From the NCBI RefSeq assembly GCF_014489635.1, contig NZ_CP060828.1:6470001-6534000 (forward strand): a DNA stretch of 64,000 nucleotides, given 5' to 3'. How positions within the stretch are numbered: position 1 is the stretch's first letter; each line of letters opens with the position of its first letter. The notes under the pieces are model-generated. The model was not told where the DNA came from. It was given only the letters and a program-made list of their open reading frames with translations, and searched no databases. A program made the position numbers and the translations under genes. Positions 8,213-16,519 of the stretch are shown here, piece by piece. The stretch is from Streptomyces roseirectus. Lineage in GTDB: Bacteria > Actinomycetota > Actinomycetes > Streptomycetales > Streptomycetaceae.

Positions 8213-8814
8213 GCCGCGTGCACCCGGAACGCCCCGTCGGTGTCCAGCTCGTGCACCTGACCCGTGTCCACCTCGTAGTACCACCCGTGCAACCGCAGCC
8301 GCCCCTGTTCCACCCGCCGCCGAGCGACCGGGTAACTCCCCAGCTCGGCAAGCTGGTTGACGACGTTCAGCTGGACGACGTCCGGCAGGGACGGCTCGCG
8401 CGGCACGGAGTCCAGGGCGGGCGCGAGACCCGGCCGGGCCAGCCCCAGCCAGGCCGCGACACCGGGCAGCGTCGACAGGTCGTCGCCGGCGGTCAGCGCG
8501 CCCATCGCGCCGCAGTGCGAGTGACCGCAGACGACGACGTCCTGAACGCCCAGCACCTCCAGCGCGTACTCGATGGTGGCGGCCTCGCCGGAGGGGCCCT
8601 GCCCGTCGTGCGGCGGGACGATATTCCCTGCGTTGCGCAGCTCGAATATCTCGCCCGGACGCGCTCCGGTGATCAGCGCGGGTATCACGCGCGAGTCCGA
8701 GCAGGTGATGAACAGAACCTCCGGACTTTGCCCCTCAGCCAGTTTCCGGTATTCACCGCTTTCGAAGTCGACCCGCCGCTTGAACGACCGCGCGCGATCC
8801 AGCAAAGCCTGCAC
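8209..8814 (-). CDS. Beta-carbonic anhydrase
   Basis: 201 aa zinc enzyme for CO2 hydration to bicarbonate. The four zinc ligands of the beta class are all present: Cys38 and Asp40 in ITCSDSR, His98 and Cys101 in CGHSHCGAM; Arg42 completes the Asp-Arg dyad. The GPSGEAATIEYALEVLGV helix is typical of the family. No signal peptide is seen, so it is cytoplasmic. It is the first gene of a two-gene operon; its TGA overlaps the ATG of the downstream SulP permease, suggesting a bicarbonate uptake/conversion unit. It diverges from a two-component system. Confidence 0.95.
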   Translation of the reverse strand: MQALLDRARSFKRRVDFESGEYRKLAEGQSPEVLFITCSDSRVIPALITGARPGEIFELRNAGNIVPPHDGQGPSGEAATIEYALEVLGVQDVVVCGHSHCGAMGALTAGDDLSTLPGVAAWLGLARPGLAPALDSVPREPSLPDVVQLNVVNQLAELGSYPVARRRVEQGRLRLHGWYYEVDTGQVHELDTDGAFRVHAA

Positions 8815-9066
8815 GATTCCTCCCGATGAACGCGTACTGCGGAGAAAATCCGCAGGTCAGAGGTGTGTGTCCAGAACGTTAGAGGAGGACGGGCCAGCGG
8901 AAGGTTAGCGGAACACTAAATCGCCGACAGTGACCGGACATTTCTTGTCAGTGGTTTGAGGCCCCGATCACAATGGCCGGGAAGCGCGCGACGGATTCCC
9001 GGTCCTTCTTGTACGGTGGCGAATCCGCGGTGACGTATGGATATCGAATGGAAGAGACGGGAACGC
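8815..9066. promoter_or_regulatory. Divergent promoter region: carbonic anhydrase / two-component system
   Basis: This 252-bp gap separates two divergent operons. It contains no tRNA-like or long dyad element that I could see. The promoters of both operons must lie here, but no consensus -35/-10 pair stands out. Confidence 0.35.
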
Positions 9067-9933
9067 ATGGGTGGCGTACGAGTCCTGCTCATCGAGGACG
9101 ACCAGACGATCGCCGAACCCCTCGTCGAGGGCCTGGGCCACTTCGGTCTGACGGTGCAGCACGTCCGCACCGGCGGCGAAGGACTCCGGGGCCCTCACGG
9201 CGACGTCGTCCTGCTCGACCTGGGGCTGCCGGACATCGACGGCATCGACGTCTGCCGGGGCATCCGCGCCGTCTCGGACGTGCCCATCATCATCCTCAGC
9301 GCGCGCGGCGAAGAGGCCGACCGCGTCCTCGGGCTGGAGCTGGGGGCGGACGACTACCTCGCGAAGCCGTTCAGCATGCGGGAGTTGGTGGCCCGGGTGC
9401 GGGCGGTCACGCGCAGGTCCCAACGGGTCAGCGGGGGCGGGGAGTTCACGGTCCCGGACGCCGACACGGCGACGTCGGCGGCGATCCACGCGTACGCCGC
9501 CACGCCTTCCGCGTACACCCCCGCACCGCCCCCGGCGCCCGCGTACACCCCGGCCCCCGCCTACGAGCCCCCACCCGCCCCCGTCTCCGCTCAACCCCCG
9601 TCTGCGCCGGGCCCGTTGGTGGTCGACCGGCGTACCCGGCAGGTCTGGGTCGGGGAGGACCCCGTCGTCCTCACCCCCAAGGAGTTCGACCTCCTCGCCC
9701 TGCTCACCGAGGACCCGGGCGCGGTCTACTCCCGCCAGCAGATCCTGGACCGGGTCTGGGACCCCCACTACCAGGGCCCGACGAAGACTCTGGACGTCCA
9801 TGTCGCCACCCTGCGCCGCAAGTTGGGCAACCCGGCGTGGATCCAGACCCTGCGGGGCGTCGGCTTCCGGCTGGCCGTCCAGACCCAGCCGCACACCTCG
9901 GCGCCCGCCTACGACTGGACGGCGGCGCGGTGA
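9067..9933 (+). CDS. OmpR/PhoB-family response regulator with Pro/Ala/Tyr-rich linker
   Basis: 288 aa. The receiver domain (1-120) has acidic residues 11-12, the phospho-acceptor Asp51 in LLDLGLPDIDG, and a KPF lysine near 101. The winged-helix DNA-binding domain occupies about 190-280 (VVLTPKEFDLLALL, TLDVHVATLRRKLG). Between them is an unusual linker of about 60 residues dominated by Pro, Ala and Tyr with repeated AYTPAP units; typical family linkers are under 20 residues. The ATG at 9067 is favoured over the in-frame ATG at 9037 because of the GA-rich stretch before it. Its stop overlaps the kinase start (GTGA). Confidence 0.92.
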   Translation: MGGVRVLLIEDDQTIAEPLVEGLGHFGLTVQHVRTGGEGLRGPHGDVVLLDLGLPDIDGIDVCRGIRAVSDVPIIILSARGEEADRVLGLELGADDYLAKPFSMRELVARVRAVTRRSQRVSGGGEFTVPDADTATSAAIHAYAATPSAYTPAPPPAPAYTPAPAYEPPPAPVSAQPPSAPGPLVVDRRTRQVWVGEDPVVLTPKEFDLLALLTEDPGAVYSRQQILDRVWDPHYQGPTKTLDVHVATLRRKLGNPAWIQTLRGVGFRLAVQTQPHTSAPAYDWTAAR

Positions 9934-11429
9934 CCCGCCGCCTGCTGCTCAGCTACCTGACGCTGGCCGCGCTCGTCCTGCTCTGCCTCGAACTCCCCCT
10001 GGGATACGTGTACTCGGGCGCGGAGCGCGAGCGCGTCGTCAACCTCGCCAAGGACGAGGCGGAGTCGGTGTCGGCCTACTCCGCCCTGTCGATCGCGGCG
10101 GGCGGCGCGGCCCGGGACCTGCCGGCGCGGGCGGCCCACTGCGCGGCCCGGATCGGCGGCAAGGTCCTCATCGTCGACGCGAACGGCGGCCTGCTCGCCT
10201 CCTCCCACCCCCTCACGCCCGAGGAGGAGAGCCGCATCGCCTCCTGGCCCGGTATCGCCGCCGCGCTCAGGGGTTCACCGACCGAGGACGTCCGCACCTC
10301 CACGATCGGCGGCGTGCAGTACCTCGCGGTGGCCGCCCCCATCGGCCCCGGCGCCCGGCCGCAGGGCGCCGTGCGCATCACGGTCCCCACCCGGATGGTC
10401 CACGAACGCGTGCACCACGTCTGGCTGTTGCTGCTCGGCGGCGGCATCGCGGTCCTCGCCGCCGTGGCCGTCGTCGGCTTCGCCATCGCGAGCTGGACCA
10501 GCCGCCCGATCCGTGAACTGGAGCGCGCGACCCACGAGTTGGCGACCGGCGGCACCGCCACCCCGGTCGCCGTCACCAGCGGCCCGCCAGAAGTCCGCAG
10601 CCTCGCCGCGACGTTCAACCGCACGGCCGCCCGCCTCGAACACCTGCTGACCTCGCAGCGGGCCTTCGCGGGCGAGGCGTCCCACCAGCTGAAGACGCCA
10701 CTGGCCGCGCTGCGCCTGCGACTTGAGAACCTGGAGAACCACATCGCGCTCCAGGCCCGCGGCAGCCTCGGCGCCGCGATGACCGAGACCGACCGGCTCG
10801 CGCGGATGGTCGAGGGCCTGCTCGCCATGGCCCGGCTGGACGAGAAGGCCGCCGAACGCGAACGCGTCGACCTGGACGCCGTCCGCGCCGAACGCCACCA
10901 CGCCTGGCGGCCGTTGTACGAGCGCCACGGGGTGCGGCTCGCGGTCGCCGGGGACGCGGCCGGCGAGGTGAGCGCCGTGCCCGGCGCGGTCGAGCAGATC
11001 CTCGACAACCTGCTCTCCAACGCCTTGCGGGTCTCGCCCGCCGGCACCACCGTCCTCATCGACGTGCGCCGCGCGGCCCAGCACGAACGCCGGTTCACCG
11101 CCCGGCAGTTCAGCCAGCCGTTCGTCGAACTCCACGTCATGGACGAGGGTCCCGGCATGACCGAGGAGCAGCGCCGGCGCGCCTTCGACCGGTTCTGGCG
11201 GGCCCCCGACGCCCCCAAGGGCGGCACCGGCCTCGGCCTCGCCCTCGTCCAGCGCCTGGCCCACGCGAGTGGCGGCGAGGCCCTGCTGCGCACCGCCCCG
11301 CTGGGCGGGCTTGACGCCTTCGTGCGCCTGCCGGTGGCGCCAACTGCCAAGCAGGGCGGCGGAAGTGGCGGACACACGTCGGCGCACCGCCCGGTGAGAG
11401 AACTCCAGGCGGTGCGCGGACAGGGGTAG
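9930..11429 (+). CDS. Sensor histidine kinase (HAMP, HisKA, HATPase)
   Basis: 499 aa membrane kinase, partner of the preceding regulator. One N-terminal membrane helix (about 5-28), an extracytoplasmic sensor of about 120 residues, a second helix (about 160-185), HAMP, then a dimerisation box GEASHQLKTPLAAL with phospho-acceptor His at about 252. The ATPase part shows NLLSNALRVSPAG, DEGPGMTEEQ and GGTGLGLALV. The GTG at 9930 overlaps the regulator stop, so the two are translationally coupled. The signal sensed is unknown. It converges on nirD with 8 bp between stops. Confidence 0.94.
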   Translation: MTRRLLLSYLTLAALVLLCLELPLGYVYSGAERERVVNLAKDEAESVSAYSALSIAAGGAARDLPARAAHCAARIGGKVLIVDANGGLLASSHPLTPEEESRIASWPGIAAALRGSPTEDVRTSTIGGVQYLAVAAPIGPGARPQGAVRITVPTRMVHERVHHVWLLLLGGGIAVLAAVAVVGFAIASWTSRPIRELERATHELATGGTATPVAVTSGPPEVRSLAATFNRTAARLEHLLTSQRAFAGEASHQLKTPLAALRLRLENLENHIALQARGSLGAAMTETDRLARMVEGLLAMARLDEKAAERERVDLDAVRAERHHAWRPLYERHGVRLAVAGDAAGEVSAVPGAVEQILDNLLSNALRVSPAGTTVLIDVRRAAQHERRFTARQFSQPFVELHVMDEGPGMTEEQRRRAFDRFWRAPDAPKGGTGLGLALVQRLAHASGGEALLRTAPLGGLDAFVRLPVAPTAKQGGGSGGHTSAHRPVRELQAVRGQG

Positions 11430-11437
11430 TCGGGGGT

Positions 11438-11788
11438 TCAGCCGAGCCGGACCTCGTACGTCGCGACGCTCACGTCACCGTCGTCCAGGCAGGCGCCGCT
11501 CGTCAGGTCGAAGCGCTGCTTCAGCAGGGGCGAGGCGACGAACGGGCGGCCCTGGTGGGTGCCGGTCAGGCCGCGGGAGAGAACTCCCGCCCCGCTGAAG
11601 GGATCCCGGTTGTCGATCGCGTACAACTCGCCGCCTCGGTCCCGGAACACGGCCACCTGACGGCCGTCCGGCAGCAGCGCGGCGACGCCCCGGCCCGGCA
11701 GCAGCGCGGAGAGGTCACAGACCGTCAGCCAGCCTTCGTCCAGGCTGACTTGGACCTTCAGGTCGGTCGTCTCGGGCGCCAGGGTCAT
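11438..11788 (-). CDS. nirD: Nitrite reductase small subunit (Rieske-like NirD)
   Basis: 116 aa. It has the NirD fold sequence: VCDLSALLPGRGVAALLPDGRQVAVFR, YAIDNRDPFSGAGVLSRG and a C-terminal VRLG. Like other NirD proteins it lacks the Rieske cysteine/histidine pairs, so it probably has a structural role beside NirB in assimilatory NADH-nitrite reductase. The ATG at 11788 overlaps the nirB stop (ATGA); longer frames upstream are nirB shadow. Confidence 0.93.
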   Translation of the reverse strand: MTLAPETTDLKVQVSLDEGWLTVCDLSALLPGRGVAALLPDGRQVAVFRDRGGELYAIDNRDPFSGAGVLSRGLTGTHQGRPFVASPLLKQRFDLTSGACLDDGDVSVATYEVRLG

Positions 11789-14373
11789 CGCTGGACACTT
11801 CCTTCCATGGGACGCATGCCGATCGACAGCAGGGGCAGGTCGGGCTTGATCTGGTCGCGCTCCGGGACGAACCCGACGACCGGGTCGGGGGTGTCGGGCG
11901 CGTTCACGAACGACACGAACCGGGCCAGTTTCTCCGGGTCGTTGATGGTCTCGGCCCACTCGTCGCGGTAGTTCGCGACGTGCGCGGCCATCAGCGACTC
12001 CAGCTCCTCGCAGATGCCGAGGGAGTCCTCCACCACCACGTCACGCACGTGGTCGAGGCCGCCGGGGATCCGCTCCAGCCAGGTCGAGGTGCGCTCCAGA
12101 CGGTCGGCGGTGCGGATGTAGAACATCAGGAACCGGTCGATGAGCCTGATGAGTTGGGTGTCGTCGAGGTCCTGCGCGAGGAGGTCCGCGTGGCGCGGGG
12201 TGGCGCCGCCGTTGCCGCCGACGTACAGGTTCCACCCGTTGGACGTCGCGATGATCCCAAAGTCCTTCGACTGGGCCTCCGCGCACTCGCGGGCGCAGCC
12301 CGACACCGCCGACTTCAGCTTGTGCGGCGACCTCAGGCCCCGGTAGCGCAGCTCCAGGTCGATCGCCATCCGCACCGAGTCCTGGACGCCGTAACGGCAC
12401 CAGGTCTGGCCGACGCAGGACTTCACCGTGCGCAGCGCCTTGCCGTACGCGTGCCCCGACTCGAAACCGGCGTCCACCAACCGGGCCCAGATCAGCGGGA
12501 GTTGTTCGACGCGGGCGCCGAAGAGGTCGATGCGCTGACCGCCGGTGATCTTCGTGTAGAGGCCGAAGTCGCGGGCCACCTCGCCGATGACGATCAGCTT
12601 CTCCGGGGTGATCTCGCCGCCGGGCACGCGCGGCACGATCGAATAGGAGCCGTTCTTCTGGATGTTGGCGAGGAAGTGGTCGTTGGAGTCCTGGAGCGCG
12701 GCCTGTTCGCCGTCCAGGATGTAGACGCTCGCGCCGATCACCGGGGCGAGGGAGGCGATGATCGAGCCCACCGCCGGCTTGCAGGTCTCGCAGCCGTCAC
12801 CGCCCCGCGCGCCTTCGCGGCCGTAGCGGTCTAGGAGTTCACGGAAGGTGTTGATGCGCAGGGCGAGGACGATCTCGTACAGCTCCTCGCGGGTCTGCCC
12901 GAAGCAGCCGCACAGGCCCTTGTCGACCTCGACGCCGCTCGCCTCCAGCTCGGCGGTGACGAGCTGGCCCAGCACCTTCACACAACTGCCGCAACTGGTA
13001 CCGGCCTTGGTGCATTTCTTGACCTCGGGGACCGTGGTGCACGCGTGCTCGGTGACCGCCCCGCGGATCGCGCCCTTGGTGACGTTGTTGCAGGAGCAGA
13101 TGACCGCCTCGTCCGGCAGCGCGGACGGCCCCAGCTGGGCGCCGCCGCTCGAACCGGCGGGCAGGACAAGGGACTCGGGGGCGACCGGCGGCACGGAACC
13201 GGTGAACGCCCGCAGCGTGCCGTACGCTTCGGCGTCGCCGACGAGGATCCCGCCGAGCAGGGTGCCGTCGCGGGCGATGACCAGCTTCTTGTAGAGGCCG
13301 GAGCGGGCGTCGGAGTAGACGACCTCGAGGCAGTCCTCGGCCGCGCCGTGCGCGTCACCGAAGGAGGCGACGTCGACGCCGAGCAGCTTCAGCTTCGTCG
13401 ACAAGTCCGCGCCCAGGAAGGCCGATTCGTCCTGCGCGATGGTCGCCGCGACCGTCTCCGCCTGCTCGTAGCCCGGCGCGACGAGTCCGTACACGCGGCC
13501 GTCCGCCGCGAGCGCGCACTCGCCGATCGCGAACACCGCCGGGTCGGTGACCGTACGGCACTGCTCGTCGACCGCGATGCCGCCGCGCTCGCCCACCGAC
13601 AGGCCGCAGTCCCGGGCGAGTTGGTCGCGCGGGCGGACCCCGGCGCTGAACACCACCATGTCCGTGGCCACTTCGGACCCGTCGGAGAGCTTCATGCCGG
13701 TGACCGCGCCGTCCGCGCCGACGACGATCTCCTGCGTGCCGGTCCCGGTGTGGACGCTCAGGCCCATCTCCTCGATGGTCCGCAGCAGCGCCGCGCCACC
13801 GCCCTCGTCGACCTGCACCGGCATCAGCCGGGGCGCGAACTCCACGATGTGCGTGCTGAGTCCGAGCCCCTGCAGCGCGCCCGCCGCCTCCAGGCCGAGC
13901 AGCCCGCCGCCGACGACGGCACCGACCGTCGCCCTCGCCTTCGCGTACTCCTCGATCGCGAGGAGGTCGTCGATCGTCCGGTACACGAAGCAGCCGGCCG
14001 CGTCCTTGCCGGGCACGGGCGGCACGAACGGGTAGGAGCCGGTCGCGAGGACCAGGGTGTCGTACTCGACTCGCAGGCCGGAGCGGGCGGTTACCGTCCG
14101 GGTCTCGCGGTCGACGGTCTCCGCCGGGTCGCCGACGTGCAGCTCGATGCCGTGCTCGGCGATGAACTCCATGTCGGTCATGGACAGCTCCTCGGGGCTG
14201 GTGCCCGAGAAGTACGAGGTGAGCTGCACGCGGTCGTACGCCGGACGCGGCTCCTCGCACAGCACGACCACGCGGTGCGTGGCGGTCAGGCCGCGCGCGG
14301 CGAGCGCTTCGAGGAAGCGCTGGCCGACCATGCCATGGCCGACAAGCACGATCGTGGGGGTGTCCGTGGGCAT
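11785..14373 (-). CDS. nirB: NAD(P)H-nitrite reductase large subunit
   Basis: 862 aa cytoplasmic enzyme reducing nitrite to ammonia with siroheme. Order of parts: FAD-binding GHGMVGQ (about 12), NAD-binding VGGGLLGLEAAGAL (about 155), BFD-like [2Fe-2S] region CSCNNVTKGA and CGSCVK (about 425-470), a second Cys pair GDGCETCKP, then the ferredoxin half-domain and the siroheme/4Fe-4S ligands SCVGQTWCRYG and SGCARECAEA. The ATG has GGAGG 6 nt upstream. A candidate GlnR box lies 50 nt upstream, in agreement with known nitrogen control of nirB in Streptomyces. Siroheme could come from the chelatase gene at 36.7 kb. Confidence 0.96.
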   Translation of the reverse strand: MPTDTPTIVLVGHGMVGQRFLEALAARGLTATHRVVVLCEEPRPAYDRVQLTSYFSGTSPEELSMTDMEFIAEHGIELHVGDPAETVDRETRTVTARSGLRVEYDTLVLATGSYPFVPPVPGKDAAGCFVYRTIDDLLAIEEYAKARATVGAVVGGGLLGLEAAGALQGLGLSTHIVEFAPRLMPVQVDEGGGAALLRTIEEMGLSVHTGTGTQEIVVGADGAVTGMKLSDGSEVATDMVVFSAGVRPRDQLARDCGLSVGERGGIAVDEQCRTVTDPAVFAIGECALAADGRVYGLVAPGYEQAETVAATIAQDESAFLGADLSTKLKLLGVDVASFGDAHGAAEDCLEVVYSDARSGLYKKLVIARDGTLLGGILVGDAEAYGTLRAFTGSVPPVAPESLVLPAGSSGGAQLGPSALPDEAVICSCNNVTKGAIRGAVTEHACTTVPEVKKCTKAGTSCGSCVKVLGQLVTAELEASGVEVDKGLCGCFGQTREELYEIVLALRINTFRELLDRYGREGARGGDGCETCKPAVGSIIASLAPVIGASVYILDGEQAALQDSNDHFLANIQKNGSYSIVPRVPGGEITPEKLIVIGEVARDFGLYTKITGGQRIDLFGARVEQLPLIWARLVDAGFESGHAYGKALRTVKSCVGQTWCRYGVQDSVRMAIDLELRYRGLRSPHKLKSAVSGCARECAEAQSKDFGIIATSNGWNLYVGGNGGATPRHADLLAQDLDDTQLIRLIDRFLMFYIRTADRLERTSTWLERIPGGLDHVRDVVVEDSLGICEELESLMAAHVANYRDEWAETINDPEKLARFVSFVNAPDTPDPVVGFVPERDQIKPDLPLLSIGMRPMEGSVQR

Positions 14374-14422
14374 CAGGAGCCTCCGTCGTTCGAGGTCATG
14401 ACGTCGAGACTGCGGCGCGGAG

Positions 14423-14460
14423 GTTACCCGGCCGCATCACGTCTGTTTCCCACGGGGAAC
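14423..14460 (-). promoter_or_regulatory. Candidate GlnR box of nirBD
   Basis: Read toward nirB the sequence is GTTCC-N6-GAAAC-N6-GATGC-N6-GTAAC. This matches the spacing of the actinobacterial GlnR consensus GTNAC-N6-GAAAC-N6-GTNAC-N6-GAAAC exactly. Base matches are good in the first half-pair (9/10) and weaker in the second (7/10). GlnR control of nirB is established in S. coelicolor; binding here is inferred. Confidence 0.55.
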
Positions 14461-14551
14461 GCTGCCCTCAGCGGGGGCCCGTACGGGGTGTGAGGTCCCG
14501 GAGCGTGCCGCGCCGGGACCTGTGAGGAAACCAGTTTTCCCAGGTGAAGAG

Positions 14552-14596
14552 GGGTACTACGGGTCTACCGGGAGGGTATTACGGGGTCTACGGGTG
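14552..14596. repeat. Imperfect direct repeat containing the GTACTACGGG motif
   Basis: Two adjacent units of about 24 bp, GGGTACTACGGGTCTACCGGG and GGGTATTACGGGGTCTACGGG, lie between the nirB promoter and the heme oxygenase stop. The first contains GTACTACGGG, a decamer found repeatedly in this window. The role is unknown. Confidence 0.5.
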
Positions 14597-15211
14597 GGCC
14601 GGGGACAGGGCCCGGGACACCGCCGCCGTGTGCGCGTACGCCCGCTCGGCGGCCCGCACCGCCCGTTCCCGCTCCCGCGCGCCCGGCAGAGCCTCGTCCA
14701 GCCGGGCCGCGACCGCCTTCCAGCGCGCCCGGTCCCCGCTCCCGTAGTACGCGAGCCCGGCGCCGTCGCTCAGCCCGTACGCCGCCGACACCGGGCCGCG
14801 CAGGTACAGCGCACCCATCGTCGACCCCTCCAGCACATAGAGGAACCCGAGCAGCCCCTCCGGCTCCGTGCGCGCCGTCTCGCGGACGTCCCCGGTGAAC
14901 GCGCGCACCTCGGCCGCCACCAGCGCGGGCCGGGGCAGCACCCCGGACGCCGCGAAGTGCCCGAGGTCCCGGTCGAGGTACGGCACCTTCGCCAGCTCCG
15001 CCGACCACACCCGCGCGACGGCCGGACACGCCGACCGCGTCAGCTCGTCCTCCAGCGCCGCCAACACCGGCCGGTAGGCGGCGAGTTGGCCCACGTACAG
15101 CTCGACCGGCAGCGAGCCCGCGAGCATCGCGACGGCGAACTCCGTGTGCTCCAGCGTGTCGTGCCAGCCCCGGGTGCGGGACCGCAGCAGCCCGACCGCC
15201 GAGCCGTTCAC
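14588..15211 (-). CDS. Heme oxygenase-like protein (biliverdin-producing family)
   Basis: 207 aa all-helical protein. Family-like segments are LRSRTRGWHDTLEHTEFAVAM near the N-terminus, which carries candidate heme-ligand histidines; the proximal helix YVGQLAAYRPVLAALEDEL; and the distal GFLYVLEGSTMGALYLRGPV, matching the Gly-rich distal helix. Heme oxygenases split heme to biliverdin, CO and iron using electrons from a reductase. The GTG at 15211 overlaps the stop of the prenyl synthase gene (GTGA), so the two proteins are made together. A non-canonical substrate is possible given that partner. Confidence 0.82.
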   Translation of the reverse strand: MNGSAVGLLRSRTRGWHDTLEHTEFAVAMLAGSLPVELYVGQLAAYRPVLAALEDELTRSACPAVARVWSAELAKVPYLDRDLGHFAASGVLPRPALVAAEVRAFTGDVRETARTEPEGLLGFLYVLEGSTMGALYLRGPVSAAYGLSDGAGLAYYGSGDRARWKAVAARLDEALPGARERERAVRAAERAYAHTAAVSRALSPAHP

Positions 15212-16335
15212 GCGCCGCTCCGTTCGGCGAGCGTGCGGTGGAGGCGGTCGATGAGGTGGCCCTTGCGGTCGATGGTCAGGTCGAAGTAGGCGGCGCTGTA
15301 GGGGGATCGGCACACCGAGTGGACCGTCTCCTTCGCCGCGCGCTTCAACTCCACGGCGTCGGCGGCGAGTCGGAGGAGGGTCGCGTCGAGCTTGGGGTGC
15401 GTGAGGACGTAACTCCGCAGGTCGGCGCTACTCAAGTTGGCGTCAGTACGCGGTGGTTCGGCGTCGAGCAGTTCCAGGAACACCCGGTTGCCCAGCCCGT
15501 CGAAGTCCTCGTGGGTGTTCGCGCCGCCGAACTCCGGTACGACGTCGGTGAGATCGTTGAAGAGCTGGCTCGCCAGGCCCAGCCGGCGCATCGCGTCGGC
15601 CAGCGCCTCCCGGTCCCGCTCCCGGACGCCGAGCGCCGCGAGGGCCGCGTCCAGCGGCATCCAGAACAGGGTGCCGGTCTTGAGCGCGGCGACGGACTCC
15701 CAGAAGCGGACGCGGTCCGCGTGCGGCGCGGTCAGCAGCGCCTCGCGCGTCACGTCCGTACGGGACGCCAAGTCGCCGGCCTGGCCGGTGAAACCCCGGC
15801 CCACGCTCTCCAACAGGGCGGCCACAGCAGCGGGTTGGCCCGCGTGCCGCAGCGCCGCCGTCACCAGCCAGGCCCCGGTGTTCAGGGCGATCGGCACACC
15901 GTGCGTGGCATGCAGCGCCGGTTCGCCGTACCGGACCGCGCTGCCGTCCTGGATGTCGTCGAGCGCGACGGCCGCCTTCAGCAGGATACGGACGGCGACG
16001 GCGGTCCGCCGGATCGCCGCGAAGTCGTCCGCGTCGGTCAACTCGCCTGGAAAACCCCGGTAGTTGCGGTACGCCCAGTACACCATCGACGGGCGCAGCG
16101 GTGCCGTGCCGCCGGGGGCGTCCGGTCTCGGCGGCAGCGCCTGCTGGCCCACCTTGGAGCCGAGGGCGTCCTCGATCGGGGCGTACAGGGTGCGGCGCAG
16201 AGCGTCGGCGTACACCTCGCCCTCGTCGCCCTCACCGCCGTCCGCGAGCGCGTCGACGAAAGCGCGCAGGTCGTCCTCCAGGAGGGCGGCGTCCTGGCGG
16301 ACGATCTTTTCCACATCCGTAGCAACCGGTTCCAC
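15208..16335 (-). CDS. Polyprenyl diphosphate synthase-like protein
   Basis: 375 aa trans-isoprenyl diphosphate synthase fold. The first aspartate-rich motif is intact (DDIQD, 126-130). KTG at 219-221 and GQAGDL at 185-190 are also family marks. The second motif is altered to NDLTD (260-264), so its first Asp is replaced by Asn. Usual members condense IPP with allylic diphosphates. The changed second motif and the long N- and C-terminal parts leave room for a different reaction. The GTG at 16335 has only a weak ribosome site; an internal GTG at codon 8 is an alternative. It is the first gene of an operon with a heme oxygenase. Confidence 0.78.
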   Translation of the reverse strand: MEPVATDVEKIVRQDAALLEDDLRAFVDALADGGEGDEGEVYADALRRTLYAPIEDALGSKVGQQALPPRPDAPGGTAPLRPSMVYWAYRNYRGFPGELTDADDFAAIRRTAVAVRILLKAAVALDDIQDGSAVRYGEPALHATHGVPIALNTGAWLVTAALRHAGQPAAVAALLESVGRGFTGQAGDLASRTDVTREALLTAPHADRVRFWESVAALKTGTLFWMPLDAALAALGVRERDREALADAMRRLGLASQLFNDLTDVVPEFGGANTHEDFDGLGNRVFLELLDAEPPRTDANLSSADLRSYVLTHPKLDATLLRLAADAVELKRAAKETVHSVCRSPYSAAYFDLTIDRKGHLIDRLHRTLAERSGA

Positions 16336-16519
16336 ATAGGCAGCATCGGGCCCGTGAGCCGGTTCGGTCCAGATGCCCTTCTAGCCATCGATTCGACGGA
16401 CGACGGCATGTCTTTGGCTGGGAAAGGGCGTTTGCGCGCGGCGATCCAGGCCCCGCCGAACCTCAGGACTCCCTCAGGTCGATGGACGCTGCACACATCC
16501 CGTCCGTAAGGTCGCGATC

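Noticed and set aside
8213..8284. Longer N-terminus for the SulP permease
   Set aside because: It would lie entirely inside the carbonic anhydrase gene; the ATG at 8212 overlaps that gene's stop and gives a normal SulP start.
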